Below the pieces are notes generated by a model. That model did not search any database. It saw only the letters and a list, made by a program, of their open reading frames with translations, and was not told the origin of the DNA. Shown here piece after piece: positions 34,865 through 43,500 of a stretch of 64,000 nt of DNA (within the stretch, counting starts at the first letter, position 1; each line of letters opens with the position of its first letter). The DNA is from Brevibacillus migulae (GTDB taxonomy: Bacteria; Bacillota; Bacilli; Brevibacillales; Brevibacillaceae). Location: positions 124,001 to 188,000 of the forward strand of contig NZ_SDKD01000007.1 of assembly GCF_004521915.1 (NCBI RefSeq). Reading direction: 5' to 3'. The translations under genes and the position numbers were made by a program.

Positions 34865-35089
34865 TTAGTACTTGCTGCTGCTGTCATAACCGCCGTAACC
34901 ATCGTGGTGGTATCCACCATAACCACCAGACGAAGAAGAGGAGGAATCGTAATGTTTGTCATGCTTGTGGTAGTCATAGCATTTGGTTTTGTAGTAAGGC
35001 ACATATTTTACCACTTTTTTGTAATATTTTTTCTTACAGCACTTTCTGCATTTGGTATGGCATTTCGATTTTTTGCATCCGCAACTCAC
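34865..35089 (-). CDS. Cys/Lys/Tyr- and His/Ser/Gly-rich small protein, coat-like
   Basis: A 74-residue protein. The GTG start at 35089 is backed by GGGGGTGAGG immediately upstream. Residues 1-25 are rich in Cys and Lys (CGCKKSKCHTKCRKCCKKK), residues 26-50 in Tyr, Lys and His, and residues 51-74 are mostly Ser, Gly, Tyr and His. No signal peptide or membrane segment is seen. Cross-linkable Tyr/Cys/Lys composition is typical of outer spore coat proteins such as CotC. That role is inference; I find no specific family. Confidence 0.68.
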   Translation of the reverse strand: MSCGCKKSKCHTKCRKCCKKKYYKKVVKYVPYYKTKCYDYHKHDKHYDSSSSSSGGYGGYHHDGYGGYDSSSKY

Positions 35090-35194
35090 TAACCTCACCC
35101 CCTTGTTGATTACAGTTACAGGGTATGAAGAAAGCGAGACGGGTGAATGGTACAGTAGACTATTGCAACAGAAAATGAGTGATTCACCCACGGG

Positions 35195-36139
35195 CTATTG
35201 TGCAACGATCTTACGCAGCTCATTGATCCCGTGATGATCCGGGATTTCCCGATATTCTTTCACCTTTGGCAGCGTTAATAATTGGGGCCGCGTCATATAA
35301 CCGGGCTTGGAGATGTACACGACATCGCAGCGGGCGATCAGATCGAATACCTCGGGATGATTCGCCTCGATCGTCAGCAAATTCAAATGGCTGATCCCGG
35401 CATTATGCAGATCCTGAATCATCCCCTCCGCTCCACGAGTCGTCGCACAGATGAGGCCGACTTTGGTCTGGCGCGGATATGCATCCACCGCCGGAATGAC
35501 GACGGTAGGGTCCGGGATAAAGTCAAGACCGACGACAGGAGGGGCCACTCTCGGCAGCACCTGCTTGATCCGGGGGATGACCGATGGATGCGCAACGATG
35601 GCTTTGTATTGCATCAGAAAATCCGTCTCGATGCCAACCCGCTCCCAAAATCCATCCAATGTCCAGCCCTCCACCATGACACTCGGCAGATGATACTGGA
35701 CGAGACGGCAATACTCGGCCAGCTCCAGTTCCGTAAAGCGCAAAAAGAGCACCGGCAGCTGGTTGAGCTGTTGGACCACCGACGAAAGCACCCGTGTAAA
35801 TTCTTCCAAGCTGTATCCCATCGCTTTTACCTTATGTATCGTCTCTTTCGCAAGCAAAGTGAGCTGGGCAGGGTTGCGGGTCAGCAGCGGGTCATTGACA
35901 CTATTGCTGACGACTGTCCCTCTGCCTTGGCGGGAATCAACCAAGCCCTCCTGCTGTAGACGAAGATAGACGCTTCGCACGGTATTATAATTCACATGCA
36001 GCTGTGAAGCCAGATTCCTTACGGGCGGCAGCTGTGCATGGGGTGGCAGCTCACCGCTGCGGATCAAGGAAACGATTTGCTGATACAATTGTTCATGGTA
36101 GGAATTGTGTGAATCTTTTTGCAACGTAATGCGCAGCAT
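35195..36139 (-). CDS. GntR family transcriptional regulator
   Basis: A 314-residue regulator. Residues ~12-75 hold the GntR winged helix (QIVSLIRSGELPPHAQLPPVRNLASQLHVNYNTVRSVY). The C-terminal ~220 residues form a ligand-type domain containing EWVDGWTLDGFWERVG-like and VVGLDFIPDPTVV segments that I cannot place in a known ligand family. The ATG 36139 is preceded by AGGAGGAAG. The target is unknown. It is divergent from a YjzC-type gene at 36281 but nothing else suggests regulation. Confidence 0.83.
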   Translation of the reverse strand: MLRITLQKDSHNSYHEQLYQQIVSLIRSGELPPHAQLPPVRNLASQLHVNYNTVRSVYLRLQQEGLVDSRQGRGTVVSNSVNDPLLTRNPAQLTLLAKETIHKVKAMGYSLEEFTRVLSSVVQQLNQLPVLFLRFTELELAEYCRLVQYHLPSVMVEGWTLDGFWERVGIETDFLMQYKAIVAHPSVIPRIKQVLPRVAPPVVGLDFIPDPTVVIPAVDAYPRQTKVGLICATTRGAEGMIQDLHNAGISHLNLLTIEANHPEVFDLIARCDVVYISKPGYMTRPQLLTLPKVKEYREIPDHHGINELRKIVAQ

Positions 36140-36280
36140 GACTTCCTCCTGAAACTCAACAATCTTGCTTTCCATCCTATCCTACTGCCTCAAGGCTCGT
36201 CAATTCCCGAATGGGTTGCGGGATGAAGGCGACTCGACAGGAAATACTATACCCGATTCACGAAAAGCGAGGTGACACAG

Positions 36281-36451
36281 ATGGGAGAACGCAGCCGTTT
36301 CAAGGAAGGGGATAAATCCCCTAAAAATGGCGTTTATATGGAAATTGGCGAATCGGGCTCAGGTGTACAGGACCCGATGATCATCGAGCTGGACAAAGGG
36401 GAAAAATTCCCTGCCACACGCAATAAGAATCGTGTGTGGACGCAAAAATAA
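36281..36451 (+). CDS. yjzC: YjzC family protein
   Basis: A 56-residue protein, short enough to be missed by usual gene callers. It starts MGERSRFKEGDKSPKNGVY and continues MEIGESGSGVQDP, with LDKGEKFPATRNKNRVWT near the end. This follows the B. subtilis YjzC pattern (F-x-G-x-K-x-P-x-NG-VY-x-EIGE, then GEKFP). Function unknown. GAGGTGACACAG lies upstream of the ATG. A bidirectional terminator follows within 15 bp. Confidence 0.8.
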   Translation: MGERSRFKEGDKSPKNGVYMEIGESGSGVQDPMIIELDKGEKFPATRNKNRVWTQK

Positions 36452-36463
36452 GCAAGGAGTAAA

Positions 36464-36504
36464 AAAGATGAGCCCAGCAACTTCTCGCGGGCTCGCTTTT
36501 TTAC
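36464..36504. terminator. Bidirectional terminator between yjzC and the acidic gene
   Basis: GAGCCC and GGGCTC arms around a GC loop, with A-rich/T-rich flanks on both sides; serves plus-strand yjzC and minus-strand gene at 36501. Confidence 0.75.
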
Positions 36505-36749
36505 GCTTGATCGTCTTCTTCCTCGTCTTCCTCGCCATCGAAGTCTTCATCCTTGACGTAGATGATCTCAACACCAAGCTCTTGCAGCAGGGAGAGGACT
36601 GCGTCGTTCAGCTGTTCATCGAGAAGCAGGCCAAGACCTTCCGCCAATTCCAGCTCTTCCAGCTCCCCCGCTTCTGCATCCTCGATCAATTCGATGACCT
36701 CAGTCATTCGTTTTTCCTTCAATACCGCCATGATTTCATCTCTTGTCAT
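36501..36749 (-). CDS. Small acidic protein, possible sigma region 1.1-like fold
   Basis: An 82-residue, strongly acidic protein. Residues 1-60 are helical (MTRDEIMAVLKEKRMTEVI and a Leu/Glu-rich stretch), followed by LGVEIIYVKDED and an acidic tail of Asp/Glu. The layout (three helices, then a hydrophobic strand, then an acidic tail) resembles region 1.1 of primary sigma factors and the acidic tail of RpoE-delta. No sequence identity to either was seen beyond that. Function unknown; possible polymerase- or DNA-mimic role is speculative. GGAG lies upstream of its ATG. Confidence 0.6.
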   Translation of the reverse strand: MTRDEIMAVLKEKRMTEVIELIEDAEAGELEELELAEGLGLLLDEQLNDAVLSLLQELGVEIIYVKDEDFDGEEDEEEDDQA

Positions 36750-36833
36750 TGTTCCACACTCCGTAATTCGTTTGTAGGACTACCTTCCCTCTTTTATAAT
36801 AGAGGAAAATGAGCAGAATGAGGAGAGCTGTCT

Positions 36834-37370
36834 ATGTACCCCCACGCATATATTGCCTATTTGGCCCATTTTCATGGGGATCGTGATTATTTTGAATGCC
36901 ACGAGCTGCTGGAAGAATATTGGAAATCACTTCCTGATGATCAGCGCAGCGTCCTCTGGGTCGGGTTGATTCAAATCGCGGTGTCGCTTTACCATCAACG
37001 GCGGGGAAATTTTCCGGGGGCGGACAAGATGATGAAAAGTGCGATTCGCATATTGGATAACGAACGGCCGGCACTGGCCAGACTCGGGTTGGATCCGTCT
37101 GCGCTGATCCAGCAGCTGAAAAGCAAAGCGCAGGAAATCAAGCAACAAGTCCCTTATGAAAGCATCAACCTGCCGCTGACGGATGGGCAGCTGCTTATCA
37201 GCTGCAAGCAGTGGTGCGAGGAGCATGGCATGACGTTTGGCCAGCCCAGCGATTTATCCGAGCCGCTTTTGATCCATCGGCACACTCTCCGCGATCGCAG
37301 CGAAGTGATCCGGGAGCGGGAAAGAAGCCTCCTTGCCAAGCAGCAAAAGCAAAGCCTCCCGGATAGCTAG
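36834..37370 (+). CDS. DUF309 domain protein
   Basis: 178 residues. The N-terminal 110 residues match the DUF309 pattern: DYFECHELLEEYWKS, WVGLIQIAVSLYHQRRGNFPGA and a Leu-rich helix. The conserved His-Glu and Gln residues suggest a metal or nucleic-acid active site, but no function is known. The C-terminal ~60 residues are helical and basic and are probably a lineage extension. Its stop overlaps the stop of the convergent gene at 37367 by 4 bp. Confidence 0.8.
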   Translation: MYPHAYIAYLAHFHGDRDYFECHELLEEYWKSLPDDQRSVLWVGLIQIAVSLYHQRRGNFPGADKMMKSAIRILDNERPALARLGLDPSALIQQLKSKAQEIKQQVPYESINLPLTDGQLLISCKQWCEEHGMTFGQPSDLSEPLLIHRHTLRDRSEVIRERERSLLAKQQKQSLPDS

Positions 37371-37912
37371 GTTTGCGTAAGGTAAGCGGGAGGAATGGAA
37401 TCGCTGAAGTACCACAGCTCCCCCGCCCGATAAAACGGAATGCCTGCCCGATGCGCCTCTCTCGCATCGACAGTGAGTATCTGCAGCGTTCCTCCTGGCT
37501 CTCCAATCAAAGACGGGTCCAGCGCCAGTTGAATGACATCGCTCGCGATGGGGATGAGTCCTGTAGCCATGATTTGGCCCAACAGCCTTCGATGGGTCCC
37601 GTGGTAAAGCTTCTCGGGAGGGGGCATCTCTTTCCCCCGGTAGACGCGCGAAGCCGAAAAGCCAAAGGTGGCCCGTACCAAGGGACCGTCCCATTCGAAT
37701 TGGCCTTGCTGATCTTTCAGGATGACTTGGGTCACATCTTCTGCTGTGACGCTTCCCAGCCCTTTCAGGGTCCGCAAATAAGCAACCAATCGATCCAGCG
37801 AGGTAAAGCCATACGTATCAAAAAACAAGGCAGGCAGCTGGTCTGCCTTTTGCCGCAGGATGGAGAGCAGCTTGGTTTTCAATCGCGTATCGGCATTGAC
37901 TACCGGCATCAT
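37367..37912 (-). CDS. KptA/Tpt1-like RNA 2'-phosphotransferase, divergent
   Basis: Canonical KptA/Tpt1 removes the 2'-phosphate left at a splice junction, passing it to NAD. This 181-residue protein aligns over the C-terminal catalytic domain: LVRATFGFSASRV replaces the usual IRAxQGHS, followed by KLYHGTHRRLLGQIMATGL. The N-terminal helix that normally contains an Arg-His pair (LLRHxPE) reads SILRQKADQ, so the His is replaced by Gln, and the His of the GHS motif is Phe. Two catalytic positions are thus altered. The protein may be inactive or have another NAD-linked activity. Identification is by motif pattern. Confidence 0.72.
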   Translation of the reverse strand: MMPVVNADTRLKTKLLSILRQKADQLPALFFDTYGFTSLDRLVAYLRTLKGLGSVTAEDVTQVILKDQQGQFEWDGPLVRATFGFSASRVYRGKEMPPPEKLYHGTHRRLLGQIMATGLIPIASDVIQLALDPSLIGEPGGTLQILTVDAREAHRAGIPFYRAGELWYFSDSIPPAYLTQT

Positions 37913-37924
37913 CCTTCCCTCCTC

Positions 37925-38611
37925 TCAATAAATCCACATAAACAACGCACTCATGATTCCGGCGTCGGCCAGCAAATGGCTGAACCAGGTCGGATAGATC
38001 GAAGGGTAGCGATGCTTCATCCATCCCCAGATCGTTCCGGCACCAAAGACGGCCACTGTCGCTACACTCCCCCACTTCCAGCCGAAAAGAACGATCCCCA
38101 GCAGCAGGTGATACAGGGCAAACAAAGCATTGCTGAGTAAAATAACAGTCAGTTGCTTCAGAACAGCGGATAATCGCTGCTGGACAAACCCTCTCCAAAA
38201 CAGCTCTTCCATCAAAGAATTGCCGATCACCATATAAACAGCAAAGAACCAGGCCCATTGTTCCCGCAATCCCCAACGCTCCAGTTGAAGCCGTATCCAC
38301 GGTATCGAGATCCCTGATTGCAGCAGCTTCCAAATCCCCCAGACTGCAATCGCCCCCATGCATACTCCACTGCTGATCCCAAGCAAAAGTCCGGTTGTCG
38401 AAAACGATTGCTCCCCCCATGCCATCCTCCAATTTTTGCGCAGCCTCCCCTCCCACCAACCGTGAATCAGCGGGATGCCGATGCAGACGACAAGGTGAAA
38501 CGCGATGAAGGTGGCAAACAGACTTTGCCGCAGGAGCAATCCGTACGAGATCGCGAGCGTAGCCAACAGGCCATAACAGACGATCTTGACCAAGGAGCGT
38601 TTTCGCCACAC
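37925..38611 (-). CDS. CPBP family intramembrane glutamic endopeptidase
   Basis: Membrane protein of about eight helices. The conserved motif 1, EELFWRGF, carries the catalytic Glu-Glu and Arg; motif 2 is NALFALYHLLLG; motif 3 has H in TWFSHLLAD. These are the marks of the CPBP (CAAX protease and bacteriocin-processing) group; its substrate is unknown. I start it at GTG 38611 (228 residues) because AAAGGGGGC lies just upstream; a TTG 29 codons earlier is possible but has no ribosome site and would add a basic tail. It sits upstream of the KptA-like gene with a gap of 12 bp. Confidence 0.78.
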   Translation of the reverse strand: MWRKRSLVKIVCYGLLATLAISYGLLLRQSLFATFIAFHLVVCIGIPLIHGWWEGRLRKNWRMAWGEQSFSTTGLLLGISSGVCMGAIAVWGIWKLLQSGISIPWIRLQLERWGLREQWAWFFAVYMVIGNSLMEELFWRGFVQQRLSAVLKQLTVILLSNALFALYHLLLGIVLFGWKWGSVATVAVFGAGTIWGWMKHRYPSIYPTWFSHLLADAGIMSALFMWIY

Positions 38612-38766
38612 GCTGGAATGCCCCCTTTTTGAGTCCGGTCTGCCCTTAGGATTCCCTTGTCTTTCCTGCTCATGCGGCCAACGAAAAGTGGTAGTCAAAG
38701 GCTGGATCTAGTGGTATACTTTGCTACACTATTCAAAAATTTTTTACTGAAATGGGAGGCGAAACG

Positions 38767-39984
38767 ATGCTTTGGCGCAATCGCTCATTTTTACTGTTGA
38801 TGATCGGGGAAGTGGTTGCGGGTGCGGGGCTGTGGATCTCGATCATCGCCAATCTGCAATTCATGCAGCATTTGGTGCCCTCCGATTTTGTCAAAGGTCT
38901 CATCTTGATGTCCGGCATGCTGGTTGGCATCTTTTTTGCCCCCAAAGCCGGGGTGATGATCGACCGTTATGACAAACGGAAAATCATGTTGATTTCCAGT
39001 CTTGTACGCGTGCTGAGTCCGGTCTGTATGTTTCCTGCGCTTTTCTACAATTCGATTGCTTGGATGGTTCTCTCCCTCGTGGTCATGCAGTTGACCGCTG
39101 TCTTCTATTTTCCAACGATACAGTCCGCCATCCCGTCCTTGTTACCACCTACCGAGCTGCTCAAGGCAAACAGCATCTATCTGAACATCTCAACCCTCTC
39201 GCGTATCGGCGGTACTGCCATTGGCGGGGTCATGATTGCCGTTATGGATCTATCTATGCTGTATCTGCTCTCGATCGTGGCCTATGCGATCTTGTCGGTA
39301 GTCACCTTGTTCATCCACATTCCAAAGGTGGAGCAGCCAGTTGGCAAAAAACAAGAAAAGATCGAGTTCCGCGAGATTTTTGCACTGATCAAGCAGGAGC
39401 CATCTGTCATCGTCGGCCTGGTGAATATGGGGATGGTCACCTTGTTTTTGGGCGGCATTAATTTGCTGATCTTGAATTTCGCAGAGACTCAGCATCACCC
39501 GGAGCTGATGGGCTATATTTATACAGTCGAAGGCACCAGCATCCTGCTGGCCGGTCTGCTTGCCAAACGCTGGGCAGGCAAGCGCAACCTGGTCTCGTCC
39601 TCTTCGGGACTGATCGTGCTTTTCGCCATCGCCCAGTTCGGTCTGTCCTTCTCCGATAGCATGTGGATCGTGCTTGCTTCCTTTGCCTTGTTTGGCGTCA
39701 CAGTCGCTTTCTTTTTCCCCATGACGACAACCATCTTTCAAAAACGGCTGCCGGAGCACACCCATGGACGCTTCTTTTCCTTTCGCGGGATGTACGAGCG
39801 CACGGTTTTTCTGATCGCCGTCGCTACAACGGGAGCTTGTCTCGACCTGATGGGGATCTCCTGGTACATGATTCTGGTCGGTGCGCTCACTCTGCTGTCT
39901 GCGATTGTTACCCTTCTCTACGGGAAACGCCATGCGCTTGAGGTGCGTCAGACGGATTCTTCCGCTTCACCACTCTCCGCTTGA
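38767..39984 (+). CDS. MFS transporter
   Basis: A 405-residue, 12-helix MFS protein, starting MLWRNRSFLLLMIGE; GGGAGGCGAAACG is just upstream. Motif A-like GVMIDRYDKRKIML lies in the second loop; a second copy around GLLAKRWAGKRN lies in the C-half. The protein resembles multi-drug or macrolide-type (MefA-like) exporters in layout, but the substrate cannot be stated. It has no leader resembling that of the MFS gene at 31832. It stands alone, divergent from the CPBP gene. Confidence 0.85.
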   Translation: MLWRNRSFLLLMIGEVVAGAGLWISIIANLQFMQHLVPSDFVKGLILMSGMLVGIFFAPKAGVMIDRYDKRKIMLISSLVRVLSPVCMFPALFYNSIAWMVLSLVVMQLTAVFYFPTIQSAIPSLLPPTELLKANSIYLNISTLSRIGGTAIGGVMIAVMDLSMLYLLSIVAYAILSVVTLFIHIPKVEQPVGKKQEKIEFREIFALIKQEPSVIVGLVNMGMVTLFLGGINLLILNFAETQHHPELMGYIYTVEGTSILLAGLLAKRWAGKRNLVSSSSGLIVLFAIAQFGLSFSDSMWIVLASFALFGVTVAFFFPMTTTIFQKRLPEHTHGRFFSFRGMYERTVFLIAVATTGACLDLMGISWYMILVGALTLLSAIVTLLYGKRHALEVRQTDSSASPLSA

Positions 39985-40084
39985 GTCATCGAACAGTTGC
40001 GAAATCAACCATTGTACTTTTAGGAGTAAGGTGTACACTAAGTGGTATAGGCTTTGTAACTGTGCAAAAAGGGAGTAATGCAAG

Positions 40085-40561
40085 ATGAAGTTTCTCTCGC
40101 TGGCTTCACTGGGCATGATTGTACCTCTGCTCATGGCGACCGCTGTCATCATGCTGCGCATGCGGACCGCGAAGAAACCTGTCTCGACGCGGAAGATCAT
40201 TCTTCCCCCGTTATTCATGTCGACTGGCTTTATTATGTTTCACTTTCCCGAGACATTGACGCCCATCCCCTATGACATCATCGCTTTTGGCTTGGGCATG
40301 CTGCTGTCGGTTCCTTTGATCCTTACCTCATCCTTTGAAATCGTGGGGCAAGACGTCTATTTGCGGCGTTCCAAAATCTTTTTCGTCGTACTCCTTGGAT
40401 TGCTGCTGATCCGGACGATCATGAAAGTATGGATTGGCGATACGTTCACCCCGATGCAAACGGCCGGCCTTTTCTTCATCCTTGCTTTTGGGATGATATT
40501 GCCCTGGCGCGTAGCGATGCTGTATATGTATCGTCGTTTTTATAAAAACAGGATTGAATGA
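40085..40561 (+). CDS. CcdC family membrane protein (DUF1453)
   Basis: A 158-residue membrane protein with about five helices, matching the DUF1453/CcdC family: IVPLLMATAVIMLRMRTAKKPVSTRKIILPPLFM at the N-terminus is characteristic, as are the paired STGFIMF and FIRRFYKN-like segments. In B. subtilis ccdC lies by genes for cytochrome c maturation but is not essential to it. Here it stands alone without ccdA. GGGAG lies upstream of the ATG. Confidence 0.82.
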   Translation: MKFLSLASLGMIVPLLMATAVIMLRMRTAKKPVSTRKIILPPLFMSTGFIMFHFPETLTPIPYDIIAFGLGMLLSVPLILTSSFEIVGQDVYLRRSKIFFVVLLGLLLIRTIMKVWIGDTFTPMQTAGLFFILAFGMILPWRVAMLYMYRRFYKNRIE

Positions 40562-40590
40562 TCGCCTCATTGGATCAATCGCTCAACATG

Positions 40591-40632
40591 CAACAGCAGA
40601 CCGTCTACATGAAACTCGACGGTCTGCTGTTC
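40591..40632 (+). terminator. Terminator after ccdC
   Basis: AACAGCAGACCGTC and GACGGTCTGCTGTT are perfect 14-bp inverted arms, followed by CTCTTTT. It can also serve the converging aminotransferase. Confidence 0.85.
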
Positions 40633-40647
40633 TCTTTTCTCGAAGAT

Positions 40648-41817
40648 TTAGCGCGGTCGCGCCTGAATCATGCGTGACAGTCCTTCTCCCAGTATCGAGC
40701 GGGGGCAAGCCAGATTGATCCGCAAAAATCCTTCCCCCGGCTTTCCAAAGGTGGCCCCCACATTCAAGGCGACCTTCGCTTCCTGATACATCCACTTTTT
40801 CAACTCGGCCGTACTCATCTGCCACTCGCGGAAATCAAGCCATGCCAGATAAGTGCCTTCCGGTTTGATCACCTTCACATCCGGCATCTCGCTAGCCAAC
40901 GTCCGCTCCAGAAATGCCAGATTCTCTTCTATGTAATCCATGAGTTCTTCCAACCATGCTTCACCGTAGGTATACGCAGCCTCAGCCGCCAATGGTCCAA
41001 AACAGTTTTCCACAAAAAGATGCAGCGCTTGCTGGGTCTTTTGGTAAGCCCTCCGGTACTCAGCATGCGGGATGATCACCGAAGCTGTCGTCAGACCTGC
41101 CAGGTTGAACGTCTTTCCCGTTGAGATGCACGTGATCGTTTGATGGGCGATTTCATCAGAGAGCGAGGCAACCGGTGTGTGTCGATGGCCCCGATATATC
41201 AGATCCGCATGAATTTCGTCCGATACCAGAATGACTCCGTAGCGTACGCACAGCTCCGCCACCTCGCGCAGCTCCTCTTCCCTCCAGACACGTCCAACCG
41301 GATTATGCGGACTGCAGAGAATCATCATCTTGGCTCCTGCAGCAAACTTTTGCTCGAGATCATCCAGATTCATCTCATAACGCCCATCCTGCAGTACCAG
41401 CTCATTTTCCATCACTTCGCGTCCCTGGTCCCGAACCACTTCATAAAAAGGCGGATAGACAGGCGGCTGGATGACAACGCCATCCCCCGGCTGTGTCAGC
41501 GATAAGACCAGCAGTCCCAGCCCGGGAACTACCCCTGGCGCAAATTGAATCCACTCCTGCTGAACCTCCCACTGATGGCGTCTTTTCAGCCAGCCGATCA
41601 GTGCGTCGTAATACGCCTGCCTTCTTCCTGAATATCCGTAGATGCCGTGCTGTGCGCGGGCGTTCACTGCTGCAATGACCTCAGGAGGAGCGGGGAAGTC
41701 CATATCCGCCACCCACAGCGGGATCAAATCTTCCTGCTTGAACAATCTTTTCGTATCCCACTTTAACGCGGATGTCCCTGCTCTGGAAACCACTTGGTCA
41801 AACTGATACTTGCCCAT
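40648..41817 (-). CDS. patB: PatB/MalY family PLP-dependent aminotransferase or C-S lyase
   Basis: Fold-type I PLP enzyme of about 389 residues, beginning MGKYQFDQVVSRAGTSALKW, the usual family N-terminus. PLP contacts include CSPHNPVGRVWRE, VSDEIHADLIYRGH and the Schiff-base lysine in STGKTFNLAGLTT. PatB-like enzymes are cystathionine beta-lyases or cysteine-S-conjugate lyases. Its neighbour hom under SAM control fits a methionine-related use, though it has no riboswitch of its own. The start at 41817 (GGACAAAC just upstream) is preferred; an ATG six codons earlier also has a ribosome site. Confidence 0.9.
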   Translation of the reverse strand: MGKYQFDQVVSRAGTSALKWDTKRLFKQEDLIPLWVADMDFPAPPEVIAAVNARAQHGIYGYSGRRQAYYDALIGWLKRRHQWEVQQEWIQFAPGVVPGLGLLVLSLTQPGDGVVIQPPVYPPFYEVVRDQGREVMENELVLQDGRYEMNLDDLEQKFAAGAKMMILCSPHNPVGRVWREEELREVAELCVRYGVILVSDEIHADLIYRGHRHTPVASLSDEIAHQTITCISTGKTFNLAGLTTASVIIPHAEYRRAYQKTQQALHLFVENCFGPLAAEAAYTYGEAWLEELMDYIEENLAFLERTLASEMPDVKVIKPEGTYLAWLDFREWQMSTAELKKWMYQEAKVALNVGATFGKPGEGFLRINLACPRSILGEGLSRMIQARPR

Positions 41818-41935
41818 GTTTGTCCTCTCCCCCATCTTTATTTCCTCGCGAGCTTTCTTCTTCTCACTTTACAACCAATTGGGCAATGTATCCAGATGTT
41901 TGAAGCGTAACATGCATGCGAATCGGGCTGGCCCA

Positions 41936-43270
41936 TCAGCGTAAGGTACTTGCGGAATATTCAATCCCTGGCTGCTCCAAAAGCTGATCTTCGTCTTCTT
42001 GCACCTCTTCAGCCGTGTTCAAAACAGGAACGATGCTGTACGATGCAGAGAGATTGCTTGCCAGCCGTTCCAATACTTCGCGTGAAAATGCCTGCACGAT
42101 CAGACCGCAGCGCAGCACATCATGCTGGTGATACTCGGTCCGCAGCTTTTTCACTTGAATCCCTGCCTCCAACAACGCTTGCAGCAGTCGATATGGATCT
42201 CGCACCGGCTCCGTCGCTTCCAAGTATAGATACCAGGTGCTTTCTTGCGGCAGCAATTCTTCCCGATGTTCCTTTTCACTGCGGATGTGCCACGCTGGCT
42301 GCGGTGCAAAAGGCTGTGTCAGCAAATAAGCCAAATCCTCCACGACGGCACTCGCAGTCGGCATCTCCCCTGCCCCTTTTCCGGTGAATAGCAGCTCCCC
42401 GACGATATTTCCGGTCACCTGCACACCGTTGAAGGCGCCATCCATCTGAGCGAGCGGATGATCCAGGGGCAGCAGCGTTGGCCTTACCGACATGCGAATG
42501 CCCGCTGCCGTCTTTTTCGCTTGCGCCAGCAATTTGATTCGATATCCCAGCTCCTTGGCGAATTGCAGCTCACTCAAGCGCAGCTGGGAAATGCCTCTGC
42601 GCTCGATTTCATCCCACGGCTCCGCCTCGCCAAATACGAGCTGGGAAAGAATGAACAATTTATAGGTCGCATCGTAGCCTTCCACATCAGCAGTCGGATC
42701 TGCTTCGGCATAACCGAGGCGTTGGGCATCCGCCAGCACTTCCTGGTACCCGACCAGATGTTTCTCCATTTGCGTCAAAATGTAGTTGGTGGTCCCGTTA
42801 ATGATACCCTGCACACTCGTGATTTCGTTCGTGCGCAAAAATTGGCGCAGCACGGACAAAATCGGGATCCCACCAGCTACACTTGCCTCGTAGGCCAGGT
42901 GAACAGCATGTTGATTGGCGAGCTGCGTCAGCTCTTGCCCATGCTTCGCCAACAGCTCCTTGTTGGCGGTTACGACATGACATCCTTGACAAAGGGCCCG
43001 CGTCACATATTCTCCCGCCGGCTCCACCCCGCCGATCACTTCCACGATCACATCCACAGAGCTCGCCAGCACTTCATCGAAGCTCGTTGTCAGCAGACTT
43101 TTATCGATATCCACCAGCCGTTCCTTCTCGAGCTCGCGGACCAAAATTTTGACAATCTCGACTTGTTTGCCAAGCCGTTCAGCAAGCTTTTGCTCCTGGG
43201 AACGAATCGTTTTGACGACACCGCAACCGACTACTCCCAAGCCCAGTAAACCCACACGAATTGTATCCAT
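41936..43270 (-). CDS. hom: Homoserine dehydrogenase
   Basis: Reduces aspartate semialdehyde to homoserine with NAD(P)H. The 444 residues start MDTIRVGLLGLGVVGCGVVK (dinucleotide fold). Catalytic motifs KELLAKHG, YEASVAGGIPI, NGTTNYILTQME and the family stretch YAEADPTADVEGYDA are complete. Residues ~350-425 form an ACT domain. Preceded by two SAM-I riboswitches in tandem, each followed by a terminator, so this gene is tied to methionine demand rather than threonine. ATG 43270 is preceded by GGGAGGTCATGAAGG. Confidence 0.95.
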   Translation of the reverse strand: MDTIRVGLLGLGVVGCGVVKTIRSQEQKLAERLGKQVEIVKILVRELEKERLVDIDKSLLTTSFDEVLASSVDVIVEVIGGVEPAGEYVTRALCQGCHVVTANKELLAKHGQELTQLANQHAVHLAYEASVAGGIPILSVLRQFLRTNEITSVQGIINGTTNYILTQMEKHLVGYQEVLADAQRLGYAEADPTADVEGYDATYKLFILSQLVFGEAEPWDEIERRGISQLRLSELQFAKELGYRIKLLAQAKKTAAGIRMSVRPTLLPLDHPLAQMDGAFNGVQVTGNIVGELLFTGKGAGEMPTASAVVEDLAYLLTQPFAPQPAWHIRSEKEHREELLPQESTWYLYLEATEPVRDPYRLLQALLEAGIQVKKLRTEYHQHDVLRCGLIVQAFSREVLERLASNLSASYSIVPVLNTAEEVQEDEDQLLEQPGIEYSASTLR

Positions 43271-43320
43271 TCCTTCATGACCTCCCAAGATCCTATCATT
43301 GATCAAGATATACAGACAAA

Positions 43321-43350
43321 AAAGCCCTCTCCGATAAGAAGAGGGCTTTT
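43321..43350 (-). terminator. Terminator of the proximal hom SAM-I riboswitch
   Basis: GCCCTC and GAGGGC arms around TTCTTATCGGA on the minus strand, followed by TTTTTT. Confidence 0.85.
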
Positions 43351-43363
43351 CATCGACCATCTT

Positions 43364-43466
43364 CTTATCTCTCAAGGCAGACGCCTTGCAGGAATTGGCA
43401 CCTTGTCAACAGTTGTTGACGGTTGCCGGGTTTCATCGGGCCAGCCCCTCCACCTCTCTGGATAAG
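43364..43466 (-). promoter_or_regulatory. SAM-I riboswitch (S-box), proximal copy before hom
   Basis: Minus strand: CTTATC at the 5' end pairs with GATAAG at the 3' end. Inside are AGAGGTGGAGGG, GATGAAACCCGGCAACC, GGTGCCAATTCCTGC and GTCTGCCTTGAGAGATAAG. These are the conserved S-box blocks for SAM binding, with the kink-turn and the GGCAACC stretch. A terminator follows 14 bp downstream. Confidence 0.93.
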
Positions 43467-43500
43467 AACAATTTTTCCTATGTAGTTGTTGGTGAGGAAT

